A stretch of 64,000 bases of DNA. Source: JAHEEM01 sp036396795. Lineage in GTDB: Bacteria; Pseudomonadota; Gammaproteobacteria; Steroidobacterales; Rariloculaceae. This document shows, piece by piece, positions 1-8,832 of the stretch. The stretch covers positions 62,001 to 126,000 of the forward strand of contig DASWKF010000097.1 of the NCBI GenBank assembly GCA_036396795.1. The letters run 5' to 3'. Numbering within the stretch: the stretch's first letter is position 1; each line of letters begins with the position of its first letter. Made by a program: the position numbers and the translations under genes. Under the pieces are notes generated by a model. It did not search any database, had not been told where the DNA came from, and saw nothing but the letters and a program-made list of their open reading frames with translations.

Positions 1-563
1 TCAACCTCCTACCGTGGCGCGAGGAGCTGCGCCAGAAGCGCAAAAAGGATTTTCTGACGGCTCTCATCGGCGCGGTCCTGATCGGCGGCCTGCTCGCCTA
101 TGGCGGCAAGCTCGGCGTGCAAGCGCAGATACGCGCGCAGAATACGCGCAATGCGATCTTGCGCGAAGAGATCGCGGAGCTGGACATACAGATAGCCGAG
201 ATACTGGGACTCGAGAATCAGAAGGAGCGACTGCTGGCTCGCATGGAGATCATCGAGCAGCTGCAGAAAGCGAGACCGGAGGTCGTGCATCTTTTCGACG
301 AGCTCGTCGAAACGCTGCCGGAAGGCGTTCACCTGATCGAGGTCCGCCAAACCGGCGGACGCATCGAGGTCCACGGCATTGCCCAATCCAACACGCGAGT
401 TTCCGCGTTGATGCGCAACATCGATTCTTCCGAATGGTTGCGTGAACCCGGCTTGGACATCGTCGAGGCTGTGAACCTCGGACCGATGCGTAACGCGCAG
501 TTCACGATATACGCACAGCAGATATCCATGGATCAGGATCAAGAGGAGGTACTCCCGCAATGA
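1..563 (+). CDS. pilN: Type IV pilus assembly protein PilN (5' end outside window)
   Basis: Inner-membrane alignment-subcomplex protein of the type IV pilus machine; PilN binds cytoplasmic PilM through its N-terminal INLLPWR-type motif and pairs with PilO in the periplasm. The reading frame is open from base 3, and the first visible residues are NLLPWREELR, so only the start codon and about 2-4 residues lie outside the window. A single transmembrane segment follows at about visible residues 19-38, then a coiled coil rich in E, Q and R, then a compact periplasmic domain. 186 residues are visible, close to full family length. It overlaps pilO by 4 bases (ATGA), as expected for a pilMNOPQ operon. 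Confidence 0.93.
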   Translation, partial: NLLPWREELRQKRKKDFLTALIGAVLIGGLLAYGGKLGVQAQIRAQNTRNAILREEIAELDIQIAEILGLENQKERLLARMEIIEQLQKARPEVVHLFDELVETLPEGVHLIEVRQTGGRIEVHGIAQSNTRVSALMRNIDSSEWLREPGLDIVEAVNLGPMRNAQFTIYAQQISMDQDQEEVLPQ

Positions 564-1165
564 AACTGATCGAAGAGCTGCGATCACTCGATACCAGCGA
601 TCCCGGGCGTTGGCCGCTGTTTTTCCGGGTCGTGGCGGTAGCCCTCGTGTTCACGGGCGTGCTTGCGTTCTGCGTCTATATGTTCGTCGTCAAGACCGAT
701 ATACCTGTCCTCGAGCGTGTCGAGCGCGAGGAGCAAGAGCTTCGCGCGACGTTCGAAGACAAACAAAGGCGTGCCGCCAATTTCGATGCTTACCGCGCGC
801 AACTGGCCGAGATCGAGCGTGATTTCGGCGCGATGTTGCGTCAGCTTCCGGGACGAACCGAGGTTCCGAACCTGCTCGTGGACATCTCCCAGACAGGCCT
901 CGCCGCCGGGCTCGAGGAGGAGCTCTTTCAGCCCATGGGCGAGATTCAGCGGGAGTTTTATGCGGAGTTGCCGATCAGGATCCGGCTCAGCGGCAGTTAC
1001 CACAACTTCGGCAACTTCGTCAGCGGCATCGCGGCGCTGCCGAGAATCGTGACCCTGCACGATATTGCAATCACGCCGACGAGCGACGAAGCCGTCGACG
1101 AGCTGACGCTCGACGTCACGGCAAAAACCTACCGTTATCTGGACGAGGAATCCACAGAAGGATGA
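560..1165 (+). CDS. pilO: Type IV pilus assembly protein PilO
   Basis: PilO forms a heterodimer with PilN in the inner membrane and links PilM/PilN to the lipoprotein PilP. The 201-residue product has a short cytoplasmic N terminus, one transmembrane helix at about residues 20-44, a charged coiled coil (about 50-95) and a ferredoxin-like periplasmic domain containing the PilO-type stretch GSYHNFGNFVSGIAALPRIV. The length is normal. The ATG overlaps the pilN stop and its own stop overlaps the pilP start, so translation of the three genes is likely coupled. Confidence 0.95.
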   Translation: MKLIEELRSLDTSDPGRWPLFFRVVAVALVFTGVLAFCVYMFVVKTDIPVLERVEREEQELRATFEDKQRRAANFDAYRAQLAEIERDFGAMLRQLPGRTEVPNLLVDISQTGLAAGLEEELFQPMGEIQREFYAELPIRIRLSGSYHNFGNFVSGIAALPRIVTLHDIAITPTSDEAVDELTLDVTAKTYRYLDEESTEG

Positions 1166-1692
1166 TCGCTGGACACCCACGTTTGAAGCAGATTCTGCTC
1201 ATCGCGCTGGCGGCGGGCAGCGTCGGCGCTTGTGCCGGAGATCCCGACGATCTCCGAGCGTACGTCGACGAAGTAAAGGCGCGACCGGGCGGCCGCATAC
1301 CGCCGCTGCCCGACGTCGTGCCGGCGCCGTCGTTCGCTTACGAGGCCGGAGACCGGCGTTCGCCCTTCGTTCCCGACACGCCGCAGGCCCGGGTCAGCAG
1401 TGGCCCCGATGCCGTGCAAGGACCCGACGCCAACAGGCCGCGAGAGTTTCTCGAGCAGTTTCCTCTGGACACGCTGCGCATGGTCGGAACGCTCGATATC
1501 CGCGGCGGTTCGTATGGTTTGGTGCAAACGTCCGACGGCTTGGTCCATCGCGTCGCCGTAGGCCAGTACCTGGGACAGAACTACGGTCGAATCACGGACA
1601 TTTCGGACGCAGAGATTCAGTTGGTGGAGATCATTCCCGACGGCATTGGCGGCTATTTGGAACGCCCCGCGGCCGTCGGTCTGAGTGATTGA
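1162..1692 (+). CDS. pilP: Type IV pilus inner-membrane lipoprotein PilP
   Basis: PilP is the lipoprotein that connects the PilNO inner-membrane complex to the outer-membrane secretin PilQ. The 176-residue product starts with a hydrophobic signal and a lipobox ending VGAC (Cys24), a flexible Pro-rich linker (about 40-90), and a C-terminal beta-domain with TLRMVGTL and a GLVHRVAVGQYLGQNYG stretch that is characteristic of PilP. The ATG overlaps the pilO stop by 4 bases. Confidence 0.94.
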   Translation: MIAGHPRLKQILLIALAAGSVGACAGDPDDLRAYVDEVKARPGGRIPPLPDVVPAPSFAYEAGDRRSPFVPDTPQARVSSGPDAVQGPDANRPREFLEQFPLDTLRMVGTLDIRGGSYGLVQTSDGLVHRVAVGQYLGQNYGRITDISDAEIQLVEIIPDGIGGYLERPAAVGLSD

Positions 1693-1720
1693 TCCCCCTG
1701 GGGTAAATGGGAGTAACTTT

Positions 1721-3901
1721 ATGAGTACGATAGCGCTCAGCAAGCCTGAGTTGGCAGTAACAAGGATCGGCCGGCGCCTCGCGCGGCTCGCTGCGCTTAC
1801 CGTGACGTGTTTCGCCGCGCTACCCGCCATGGCCCAGACCGGCGCCGCACGCCAACTGGAAGCGATCGACGTTCAATCACTGCCTGGCCAGGGGCTCGAA
1901 GTTCGCCTGCGCCTCAGTGAGACGCCGCCCGAGCCCATGAGCTTCACGATCGACAACCCGGCGCGCATCGCGCTGGATCTGCCCGACACCGCCTTGGGGC
2001 TCGAATCGCGCCGTCAGGACGTCAATATCGGACCTCTGGCGACGGTCCTGAGCGCGGAGGCTAACGGTCGCACACGCGTCGTGCTCAACATGAACACCAT
2101 GGTGCCCTATGCCACGCGGATCGTGGGCGATAGCATCTACATCACGCTCGGTCAGGGCGCCGCGGGGTCGCAGGCGACGCCTTTCGCCGCGCAGCCGGCC
2201 ACCCAGGGCGCCGCCGGTGTGGCCGCCGCCCGGACGATCAACAATATCGATTTCCGACGCGGCCGCAACGGCGCGGGCCAGATCGTCGTCGATCTGTCCA
2301 ATCCCAGAACCACCGTCGACGTACGCGAAGAAGGCGGCCGGATCATCGTCGACTTTCAGGACACGGCTCTGCCGACGGAGCTCATGCGGCGCCTCGACGT
2401 GACCGACTTCGCGACACCGGTGGCGACCGTGGATGCCCTGCGGCAGAACAACAATGCCCGCCTGGTCGTGACGACCAGCGATAACTTCGAGCAAGTCGCC
2501 TATCAGACGGACAACTTGTTCACCCTCGAGCTCGCGCCCCCGGTCGAGCAACCCGAGCCGGTCGGCATCTTCAACGAGAACCGCGAGTACACCGGCGAGC
2601 GCTTGACGCTGAACTTCCAGGACATCGAAACGCGGGCCGTGTTGCAGCTCTTGGCCGACACCAGCAACTTGAACATCGTCGTCAGCGACACCGTGCAAGG
2701 CAACGTCACGCTCCGCTTGCAGAACGTGCCCTGGGATCAGGCCCTCGACATCCTCCTTACCACCAAGGGCTTGGACATGCGCCGTAACGGCAGTGTGATC
2801 ATCGTCGCTCCGGCCGAAGAAATCGCCGCTCGGGAACGCGCCGAGCTCGCAGCGTTGCAGGACCTCCAAACACTCGAGCCGCTGCGCTCGGAGTTCATTC
2901 AGGTCAATTACGCCAAGGCGGGCGACCTCGCCACGCTGATCGGCAGCAGCGGCCAAAACCCGCTGATTTCCGATCGAGGCAGTGTGGCTATCGACGAGCG
3001 CACCAACACGCTGCTGGTGCAGGACACGTCCGACCGCCTCGCGAACATTCGGCGCCTCGTGACGACCCTGGACATCCCGGTGCGCCAGGTCCAGATCGAG
3101 TCGCGCATCGTCATCGTCAACGACGACTACTCGCGCGAGCTGGGGGTGCGCTTCGGCAGCACCATCGTCAAGGAGAATTCGAGCGACGGGCTCGTGTCCT
3201 TGACGGGTAGCAGCACAGGCTCGGACGTCATCGTCGGCTCCGGACTGGACAACCTGAACACGACCGGCACGCCTTTCCCGGTCGCCGTGCCGTCGATCAA
3301 TGATCGGCTCAACGTCAACGTGCCCGTCGCGAACCCGGTCGGCGCCATAGCGCTCGCGATCCTGGATTCGGATTATCTCATCGACCTCGAGCTCTCGGCT
3401 CTGCAGGCCGAGGGCAAGGGCGACATCATCTCGGCACCGCGTATCGTCACCGCGAATCAACGTGAGGCGAGCATCGAGCAGGGCGTCGAGATCCCCTATC
3501 AGGAATCGTCGTCCAGCGGCGCGACGACCACGCAGTTCCGGCCGGCGGTGTTGAGCCTGACGGTGACGCCGCAGGTCACGCCCGATGATCGCATCATCAT
3601 GGATCTGCTCGTCACCAAGGACTCGGTCGGCGAGCTCGTGGCGAGCGCGACCGGCGGCTTCGTGCCGAGCATCGACACGCGATCGGTATCCACCCAAGTT
3701 TTGGTCAATGACGGTGAGACCGTCGTGCTCGGCGGTATCTATGAAACCGAGAGCAGGGAAACGGTCAACAAGGTTCCGTTCCTGGGCGACGTGCCCGGCC
3801 TCGGTGTGCTGTTCCGAGCCCGTACGCAGGTGAACAACAAAGCCGAGCTATTGATCTTCGTGACCCCGAAGATCCTGCGGGAAGGCGCGAGCTTGTACTA
3901 G
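1721..3901 (+). CDS. pilQ: Type IV pilus secretin PilQ
   Basis: Outer-membrane secretin through which the pilus fibre passes. I place the start at the ATG at 1721, preceded by GGGAG, giving 726 residues; an in-frame GTG at 1685 overlapping pilP would add 12 residues. A cleavable signal ends near PAMAQ. Two AMIN peptidoglycan-binding domains follow (about 35-95 and 170-250), then the STN/N0 domain (LNFQDIETRAVLQLLAD), an N1 secretin_N domain and the secretin core with VNDGETVVLGGIYE and VPFLGDVPGLGVLFR. The C terminus ELLIFVTPKIL is typical. Fourth visible gene of the pil operon. Confidence 0.95.
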   Translation: MSTIALSKPELAVTRIGRRLARLAALTVTCFAALPAMAQTGAARQLEAIDVQSLPGQGLEVRLRLSETPPEPMSFTIDNPARIALDLPDTALGLESRRQDVNIGPLATVLSAEANGRTRVVLNMNTMVPYATRIVGDSIYITLGQGAAGSQATPFAAQPATQGAAGVAAARTINNIDFRRGRNGAGQIVVDLSNPRTTVDVREEGGRIIVDFQDTALPTELMRRLDVTDFATPVATVDALRQNNNARLVVTTSDNFEQVAYQTDNLFTLELAPPVEQPEPVGIFNENREYTGERLTLNFQDIETRAVLQLLADTSNLNIVVSDTVQGNVTLRLQNVPWDQALDILLTTKGLDMRRNGSVIIVAPAEEIAARERAELAALQDLQTLEPLRSEFIQVNYAKAGDLATLIGSSGQNPLISDRGSVAIDERTNTLLVQDTSDRLANIRRLVTTLDIPVRQVQIESRIVIVNDDYSRELGVRFGSTIVKENSSDGLVSLTGSSTGSDVIVGSGLDNLNTTGTPFPVAVPSINDRLNVNVPVANPVGAIALAILDSDYLIDLELSALQAEGKGDIISAPRIVTANQREASIEQGVEIPYQESSSSGATTTQFRPAVLSLTVTPQVTPDDRIIMDLLVTKDSVGELVASATGGFVPSIDTRSVSTQVLVNDGETVVLGGIYETESRETVNKVPFLGDVPGLGVLFRARTQVNNKAELLIFVTPKILREGASLY

Positions 3902-3959
3902 GTCAATGCCGAAAAGGATTTGCACCCGCAAGGGAACCGGATACCAGAGGACTAGGGAC

Positions 3960-5840
3960 ATGGGCAAACTGAAATCGATTCTGCTGATTGCCGCCGCCGC
4001 GGCGCTTGCCGCCTGCAGCGGTAACGACGGGACGCTCGTCAATCCGGGTGGCGGCGGCGCAACCGGCACCGTCGACGTGGCGACGCTGACGCTGCTGACG
4101 TCCAATCCGCAGATCCTATCGGACGGTGTCGTGCCCGCGACCATCACCGCGCTGGTGCGCGATGCGAGCAACAACGTGCTCGCCGACGTGCCGGTGTTGT
4201 TCTCGGCGTCCACCGGGAGCCTGGTGTTGAGCCAGCCGATCACCACCGACGCAACGGGCACCGTTACCGCGTCACTGTCGACCGGAGGCGATCCGACGAA
4301 CCGGACCATCACGGTTACGGCGACCGCCGGCGATAGCGTGCAGGCAAGCGTCGACGTCGCCGTCGTCGGCACCACGCTCGCGATCAACGGCGCGACCAAC
4401 CTGCCCGTGGGCGCGACGGATTCGCCGTTCAACGTCGTCTTGACCGACGCCAGCGGCGACGGCATCGCCGGCGAACAGGTCACGGTGGCGTCCGCGAACA
4501 ACAACGGCCTTTCGCAGACGACGCTGATCACGGATTCCGACGGCCAGGCCTCCTTTCTGTTCGACGCCAACACCGGCGGCGTCGATACGCTCACGGCCAC
4601 GGCCTTGGGATTGCAGGCGACCCACTCGGTCGACGTATCGAACGACATTTTCGCCTTCACGACACCGCCGGCCGGAACTCAGGTGCCGCTCAACACCAAC
4701 CAGAGCGTGACGGTCCACTGGGAGGACGCCAACGGCGACGTCGTCGGCGACACGGTGACGTTCACGACCACTCGCGGCACGATGAATCCCGCCGACGGGG
4801 TCGCGACCACCGATGCCAACGGTGACGCGACCATCACCGTGGCGGCGACGAACGCCGGCCCCGCCGTGATCACGGCGACCAACGCGCTCGGCACGAGCAC
4901 GACGCGCTCGATACAGTTCATCGCCACCACGCCGGATACGCTCGAGCTGCAAGCCAATCCGTTTACCGTGCCGACCAATGATCAATCGACGATCACGGCC
5001 ATCGTCCGCGATCCCGCCGGCAACCTGGTGACCGGCCGGACGGTCAGCTTCGTGCTCAGCGACGTGACCGGCGGCAGCCTGTCCGTCGCCCAGGCCGTCA
5101 CGGACATCCAAGGCCGAGCCCAGACCTTCTATACCGCGAGCTCGACAACCAGTAGCGTCGACGGCGTGCAGATCGACGCGAGTGTCGTCGACTTCCCCGC
5201 CGTCGCCGACAGCGTTTTTCTCACGGTGGCGCAACGCGAGCTGTTCATTTCGATGGGCACGGGCAACGAGATCGAGGAACCGAACGCGGCTCAATACCGG
5301 CAGGAATGGATCGTCCAAGTGACAGACGCCAACGGCAACGGCGTCGACCAGGTGGACCTCACCGTCAGCGTGCTGTCGGAGCGCTATTGGGAGGGCTCGC
5401 GCGCGTTCGTCGACCCGCCCGGCGCCTGGGTCACGCGCCTCGGCATCGAAGCGCTGCCTGCCCTCGGCTGCCCGGATGAGGATATCAACAACCGCAACGG
5501 CATCCTCGATGTGGGCGAGGACTTGAACGGCAGCGGCCGTATCGAGGCCGGCAACATCGCCTCGGTCGTGGCCCAGGACGGCGGCGGCAATACGATCACG
5601 ACCGACGTCAACGGCTTCGCCCTCGTCGATCTGTTCTATCCCCAGGACCACGCCCTGTGGGTCGAGGTCACGCTGGAGGCGCGCACGTCGGTGCAAGGCT
5701 CGGAGTTCGCGGCGTCTCAGACGTTCCGCTTGCCGATTTCAGCCGCCGACGTCGGCAGCGAAAACGTTGCGCCGCCTGGAGTAGACAGTCCTTTCGGCAC
5801 TGACGGCGACTGCGCTACGCCGCCGCCGGGGCTGCCATAG
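3960..5840 (+). CDS. Ig-like repeat lipoprotein inserted between pilQ and aroK
   Basis: Unnamed surface or periplasmic lipoprotein. The ATG at 3960 is preferred over one at 3906 because it starts directly at a lipoprotein signal: basic MGKLK, hydrophobic core, lipobox LAAC with Cys19. The rest of the 626 residues is four to five Ig-like domains of about 90-110 residues resembling the invasin/intimin type (Big_1): recurring Thr/Val/Ala strands and DxxGxA(T/S) turns (TTDATGTVTAS, DSDGQASF, TDANGDATI, TDIQGRAQ). Around residues 506-527 an Asp/Asn/Gly-rich stretch looks like a calcium-binding loop. It lies 58 bases after pilQ on the same strand and before a terminator, so it may be transcribed with the pil operon. 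The function is unknown; adhesin or pilus-associated lipoprotein is an inference. Confidence 0.8.
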   Translation: MGKLKSILLIAAAAALAACSGNDGTLVNPGGGGATGTVDVATLTLLTSNPQILSDGVVPATITALVRDASNNVLADVPVLFSASTGSLVLSQPITTDATGTVTASLSTGGDPTNRTITVTATAGDSVQASVDVAVVGTTLAINGATNLPVGATDSPFNVVLTDASGDGIAGEQVTVASANNNGLSQTTLITDSDGQASFLFDANTGGVDTLTATALGLQATHSVDVSNDIFAFTTPPAGTQVPLNTNQSVTVHWEDANGDVVGDTVTFTTTRGTMNPADGVATTDANGDATITVAATNAGPAVITATNALGTSTTRSIQFIATTPDTLELQANPFTVPTNDQSTITAIVRDPAGNLVTGRTVSFVLSDVTGGSLSVAQAVTDIQGRAQTFYTASSTTSSVDGVQIDASVVDFPAVADSVFLTVAQRELFISMGTGNEIEEPNAAQYRQEWIVQVTDANGNGVDQVDLTVSVLSERYWEGSRAFVDPPGAWVTRLGIEALPALGCPDEDINNRNGILDVGEDLNGSGRIEAGNIASVVAQDGGGNTITTDVNGFALVDLFYPQDHALWVEVTLEARTSVQGSEFAASQTFRLPISAADVGSENVAPPGVDSPFGTDGDCATPPPGLP

Positions 5841-5870
5841 CCGAAGTTGCTTCGCAGAGACTGCGAGACG

Positions 5871-5897
5871 AAAGGCCGGCGGAATGCCGGCCTTTTT
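5871..5897 (+). terminator. Rho-independent terminator of the pil operon
   Basis: A perfect 10-bp stem (AAAGGCCGGC / GCCGGCCTTT) with a 5-base loop GGAAT is followed by a run of five T. It lies 30 bases after the Ig-like lipoprotein gene and separates the pil unit from aroK. Confidence 0.9.
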
Positions 5898-5961
5898 GTT
5901 GCCGCCGCTGCGGGCGCCCCGCGCTCGTGCGCAACGCGGCGTTAGGCTCTAAACTGCCGCG

Positions 5962-6498
5962 ATGAAGAGCGCGCGCAGGATCTTTCTGATCGGTCCGATG
6001 GGCTCTGGGAAGTCGGCCGTTGGCAAGCAACTTGCGCGGGATCTCGGGCTCGAGTTCCTCGACAGCGATGCCGAGATCGAAAAGCGCACGGGCGTCGACA
6101 TCGCCTTCATCTTCGAGAAGGAGACCGAGGCCGGTTTCCGGCAGCGTGAGCGCGAGGTCATCGCCGAGCTCGCCGAGCGCGAGGCGGTGGTGCTGGCGAC
6201 GGGCGGCGGTGCCGTGCTCGATCCGACGACGCGCGCACAGCTCGCGGCGAACGGCATTGTGGTCTACCTGCGTGCCAGCGTCGAGCAGCAGCTCGAACGG
6301 ACCCGGCACGCGCGTCACCGACCGCTGCTCATCGGCGATGACCCGAAAGCCGTCCTCGCGAAGCTGATGGAAGCACGCGCCCGCCTCTATGAGGAGATCG
6401 CCGACGTTTGCGTCGATACGGGCGGGCGACGCGTCACCTCGGTCGTCACGGCGATCCGCAAGTCGCTGGCCGACGAGGACCGGCTGCCGTTGAATTAA
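5962..6498 (+). CDS. aroK: Shikimate kinase
   Basis: Phosphorylates shikimate at the 3-hydroxyl with ATP, fifth step of the shikimate pathway, in the cytoplasm. The 178-residue protein has Walker A GPMGSGKS (about 11-18), the shikimate-binding DSD (about 34-36), the ATGGGA glycine loop (about 78-83), and the lid region RTRHARHRPLL. Its length matches AroK. It is followed by aroB with a one-base stop/start contact (TAATG) or a 35-base gap, depending on the aroB start, so the pair is an operon. A possible -10 (TAAACT, 5950-5955) has no convincing -35. Confidence 0.96.
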   Translation: MKSARRIFLIGPMGSGKSAVGKQLARDLGLEFLDSDAEIEKRTGVDIAFIFEKETEAGFRQREREVIAELAEREAVVLATGGGAVLDPTTRAQLAANGIVVYLRASVEQQLERTRHARHRPLLIGDDPKAVLAKLMEARARLYEEIADVCVDTGGRRVTSVVTAIRKSLADEDRLPLN

Positions 6499-6533
6499 TG
6501 ACGGCGGCCTGGGAACCTGCTCACCTAAGCACG

Positions 6534-7613
6534 ATGGATACTCTGGAAGTCAGCCTGGGCGCCCGCAGCTACCCGATTCATATCGGGCCGGGCTTGCTGG
6601 CCGATGCGGCGCTGCTCGGGGAGGCCGTGAAAGCGAAACAAATCCTCGTCGTTACCAACGACACCGTGGCACCGTTGTATTTGCCGCGCTTGCAGAGCAT
6701 CTTCGCCGCGGCACAGCTGGAGGTCTATAGTCTTCCGGACGGTGAGCAGTACAAATCCCTGCAAAGCTTCGCCGCCATCATCGACGCGCTCATCGCAAGA
6801 CAGTTCCATCGCGACGCCTGCTTGATCGCGCTCGGCGGCGGCGTCGTCGGCGATATCGGCGGATTCGCGGCCGCGAGCTATCAGCGCGGTATAGACTACG
6901 TGCAGATCCCGACGACCCTGCTCGCGCAGGTCGATTCCTCGGTTGGAGGCAAGACCGCGATCAACCACGCGCGCGCGAAAAACATGGTCGGTGCCTTCTA
7001 TCAGCCGCGCTGCGTCATCGCCGATACCGATACGCTGGCGACACTGGCGCCGAGGCAACTGTCGGCCGGGCTCGCCGAGGTGATCAAGTATGGCGTAATC
7101 CTCGATGCCGCCTTTTTCGACTGGCTGGAAGCGCATGTCGACGACATGCTGGCTCTCGACGACGACGCCCTGCGCGTCGCCGTTCGTCGCAGCTGCGAGC
7201 TCAAGGCTGCGATCGTCGCGGAGGATGAGCGCGAGCATGGGCGGCGAGCGCTCTTGAATCTCGGCCACACTTTCGGCCATGCCTTGGAATCCATCGGTGG
7301 CTACAGCCGCTGGCTGCACGGCGAAGCCGTGGCTATCGGCATCGCTCTCGCCGCCAAGACCTCGGCCGCGCTGGGCTGGATCGGCGATGCCGACGTCCGG
7401 CGGGTCGTGGCTCTGCTCGAGCGCGCGCGACTGCCGACGCACGCGGCGGACGTGGACGCTACAGAGCTGCTCGAAACTATGAGGCTCGACAAGAAAGCCA
7501 GTGCGGCCGGGCTCAAAGTCGTATTGATCCGGAGTATCGGCAACGCCGCCGTCGTGCAGGCGCCGGACGAGGACGTGCTGCACGCCGTGCTTGAGGCCGA
7601 GCTTGCCGCATGA
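6534..7613 (+). CDS. aroB: 3-dehydroquinate synthase
   Basis: Converts DAHP to 3-dehydroquinate using NAD+ and a divalent metal, second shikimate step. I chose the ATG at 6534 because the family N terminus (LEVSLGARSYPIHIGPGLL) starts there and gives 359 residues, the usual size; the ATG at 6498 touching the aroK stop would add 12 residues. Seen motifs: DGEQYKS, GGGVVGDIGGFAA (NAD-binding), QIPTTLLAQVDSSVGGKTAIN, and metal ligands in ERE(H)GRRALLNLGHTFGHALE and the HGEAVAIG segment. Confidence 0.96.
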   Translation: MDTLEVSLGARSYPIHIGPGLLADAALLGEAVKAKQILVVTNDTVAPLYLPRLQSIFAAAQLEVYSLPDGEQYKSLQSFAAIIDALIARQFHRDACLIALGGGVVGDIGGFAAASYQRGIDYVQIPTTLLAQVDSSVGGKTAINHARAKNMVGAFYQPRCVIADTDTLATLAPRQLSAGLAEVIKYGVILDAAFFDWLEAHVDDMLALDDDALRVAVRRSCELKAAIVAEDEREHGRRALLNLGHTFGHALESIGGYSRWLHGEAVAIGIALAAKTSAALGWIGDADVRRVVALLERARLPTHAADVDATELLETMRLDKKASAAGLKVVLIRSIGNAAVVQAPDEDVLHAVLEAELAA

Positions 7614-7625
7614 GCCCGGCCGCCG

Positions 7626-8771
7626 ATGAAGCAAGTGCTCGCGAACTACGCAGTCAACACTGAAAACTCCCGTGGCAGGCGTATTCCCGAGGAGTCGCCG
7701 GCCGAGCGTAGCGAGTTTCAGCGCGACCGGGACCGCGTCATTCATTCCGCCGCTTTTCGCCGGCTCGAGTACAAAACTCAGGTCTTCGTCAATCACGAGG
7801 GCGACCTCTATCGCACCCGCTTGACGCACTCGCTGGAGGTCGCGCAGATCGCGCGCAGCGTTGCGCGCGCGATGCGCCTCAATGAAGACTTGACGGAGGC
7901 GATCAGCTTGGCGCACGACCTTGGCCATACGCCCTTCGGCCACGCGGGCCAGGACGCCTTGAACGCCTGCATGTGGGATTTCGGCGGCTTCGAGCACAAT
8001 CTGCAATCCCTGCGCGTCGTCGATGAGTTGGAGCACCGCTATGCCGCTTTCGCCGGGCTCAATCTCACTTTCGAAACGCGCGAAGGAATCCTCAAGCACT
8101 GTTCCTTGAGCAATGCCCGCCGGCTCGGGGACCTCGGCGAGCGCTTCATTCTGAGAAGACAGCCGAGCCTCGAGGCGCAGCTCGCCAACCTCGCCGACGA
8201 GATCGCCTACAACAACCACGACGTCGACGACGGTCTGCGTTCGGGGTTGATCGATCTAGCGGATCTCACCAGCATTGAGCTCTTCGCCGAGCAGCGCGCG
8301 CTCGTTCGCGAAGCCTACCCAAGGCTCCACCCACGCATCGAGGCTCACGAGATCGTGCGAGGGATGATCGGCGCGCTCGTCAAGGATCTCGTCATGACGA
8401 GCCGTGCCCGCATAGGGTCGCTGGCGCCGCCAAGCATCGATGCCGTGCGCTCGCATTCGGCGCCCCTGATCGGATTCAGCGAGCCCTTCCGCGACACCCA
8501 ATCCGCATTGAAGCGCTTCCTCGGCGAGCACTTGTACCGGCATCCGAGGGTCAAGACCATGACCGACCGGGCCGCCGAGATCGTGACGGCGCTTTTCGCC
8601 GCCTTCACGGAGGACTATGCCCGAATGCCGGAGGATCATGCCAAGCGCGCTCGCGAGGCTCACGACGGCCGCGGCGCCGCCGCGGGTGCCCGCGTCGTCG
8701 CCGACTATGTCGCGGGTATGACGGACCGCTTTGCGATGCAGACGCATGAGAGACTGGTGGATAAACGCTAG
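7626..8771 (+). CDS. dgt: dGTPase-like deoxynucleoside triphosphate triphosphohydrolase
   Basis: HD-superfamily dNTP triphosphohydrolase, predicted to remove triphosphate from dGTP or other dNTPs. The 381-residue protein contains RLEYKTQVF, the first metal His in RTRLTHSLEVAQIAR, the HD pair in SLAHDLGHTPFGHAG, and the downstream Asp in LADEIAYNNHDVDDG. This is the short type-2 subfamily, not the longer E. coli Dgt, so the exact dNTP preference is open. It follows aroB by 12 bases; an aroK-aroB-dgt order occurs in other Proteobacteria and suggests one transcript. Confidence 0.9.
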   Translation: MKQVLANYAVNTENSRGRRIPEESPAERSEFQRDRDRVIHSAAFRRLEYKTQVFVNHEGDLYRTRLTHSLEVAQIARSVARAMRLNEDLTEAISLAHDLGHTPFGHAGQDALNACMWDFGGFEHNLQSLRVVDELEHRYAAFAGLNLTFETREGILKHCSLSNARRLGDLGERFILRRQPSLEAQLANLADEIAYNNHDVDDGLRSGLIDLADLTSIELFAEQRALVREAYPRLHPRIEAHEIVRGMIGALVKDLVMTSRARIGSLAPPSIDAVRSHSAPLIGFSEPFRDTQSALKRFLGEHLYRHPRVKTMTDRAAEIVTALFAAFTEDYARMPEDHAKRAREAHDGRGAAAGARVVADYVAGMTDRFAMQTHERLVDKR

Positions 8772-8796
8772 GGCACCGCCGCACCTCCGGGAGCTT

Positions 8797-8805
8797 TGCT
8801 AAACT
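8797..8805 (+). promoter_or_regulatory. Possible extended -10 element upstream of pyrF
   Basis: TGCTAAACT has the TGn extension joined to a -10-like hexamer (4 of 6 bases), 27 bases before the pyrF ATG. No good -35 is visible, which is allowed for extended -10 promoters. Tentative. Confidence 0.35.
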
Positions 8806-8832
8806 CCGAACCATCACAGACTCACTACGCGC

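Noticed and set aside
1877..3697. A long minus-strand open frame under pilQ
   Set aside because: It is antisense to a secretin with clear motifs and is only Arg/Asp/His-rich sequence, as expected in GC-rich DNA.
6408..6533. Longer N terminus for AroB
   Set aside because: The first 42 codons overlap aroK or the intergenic part and are not AroB-like; the family start is at 6534.
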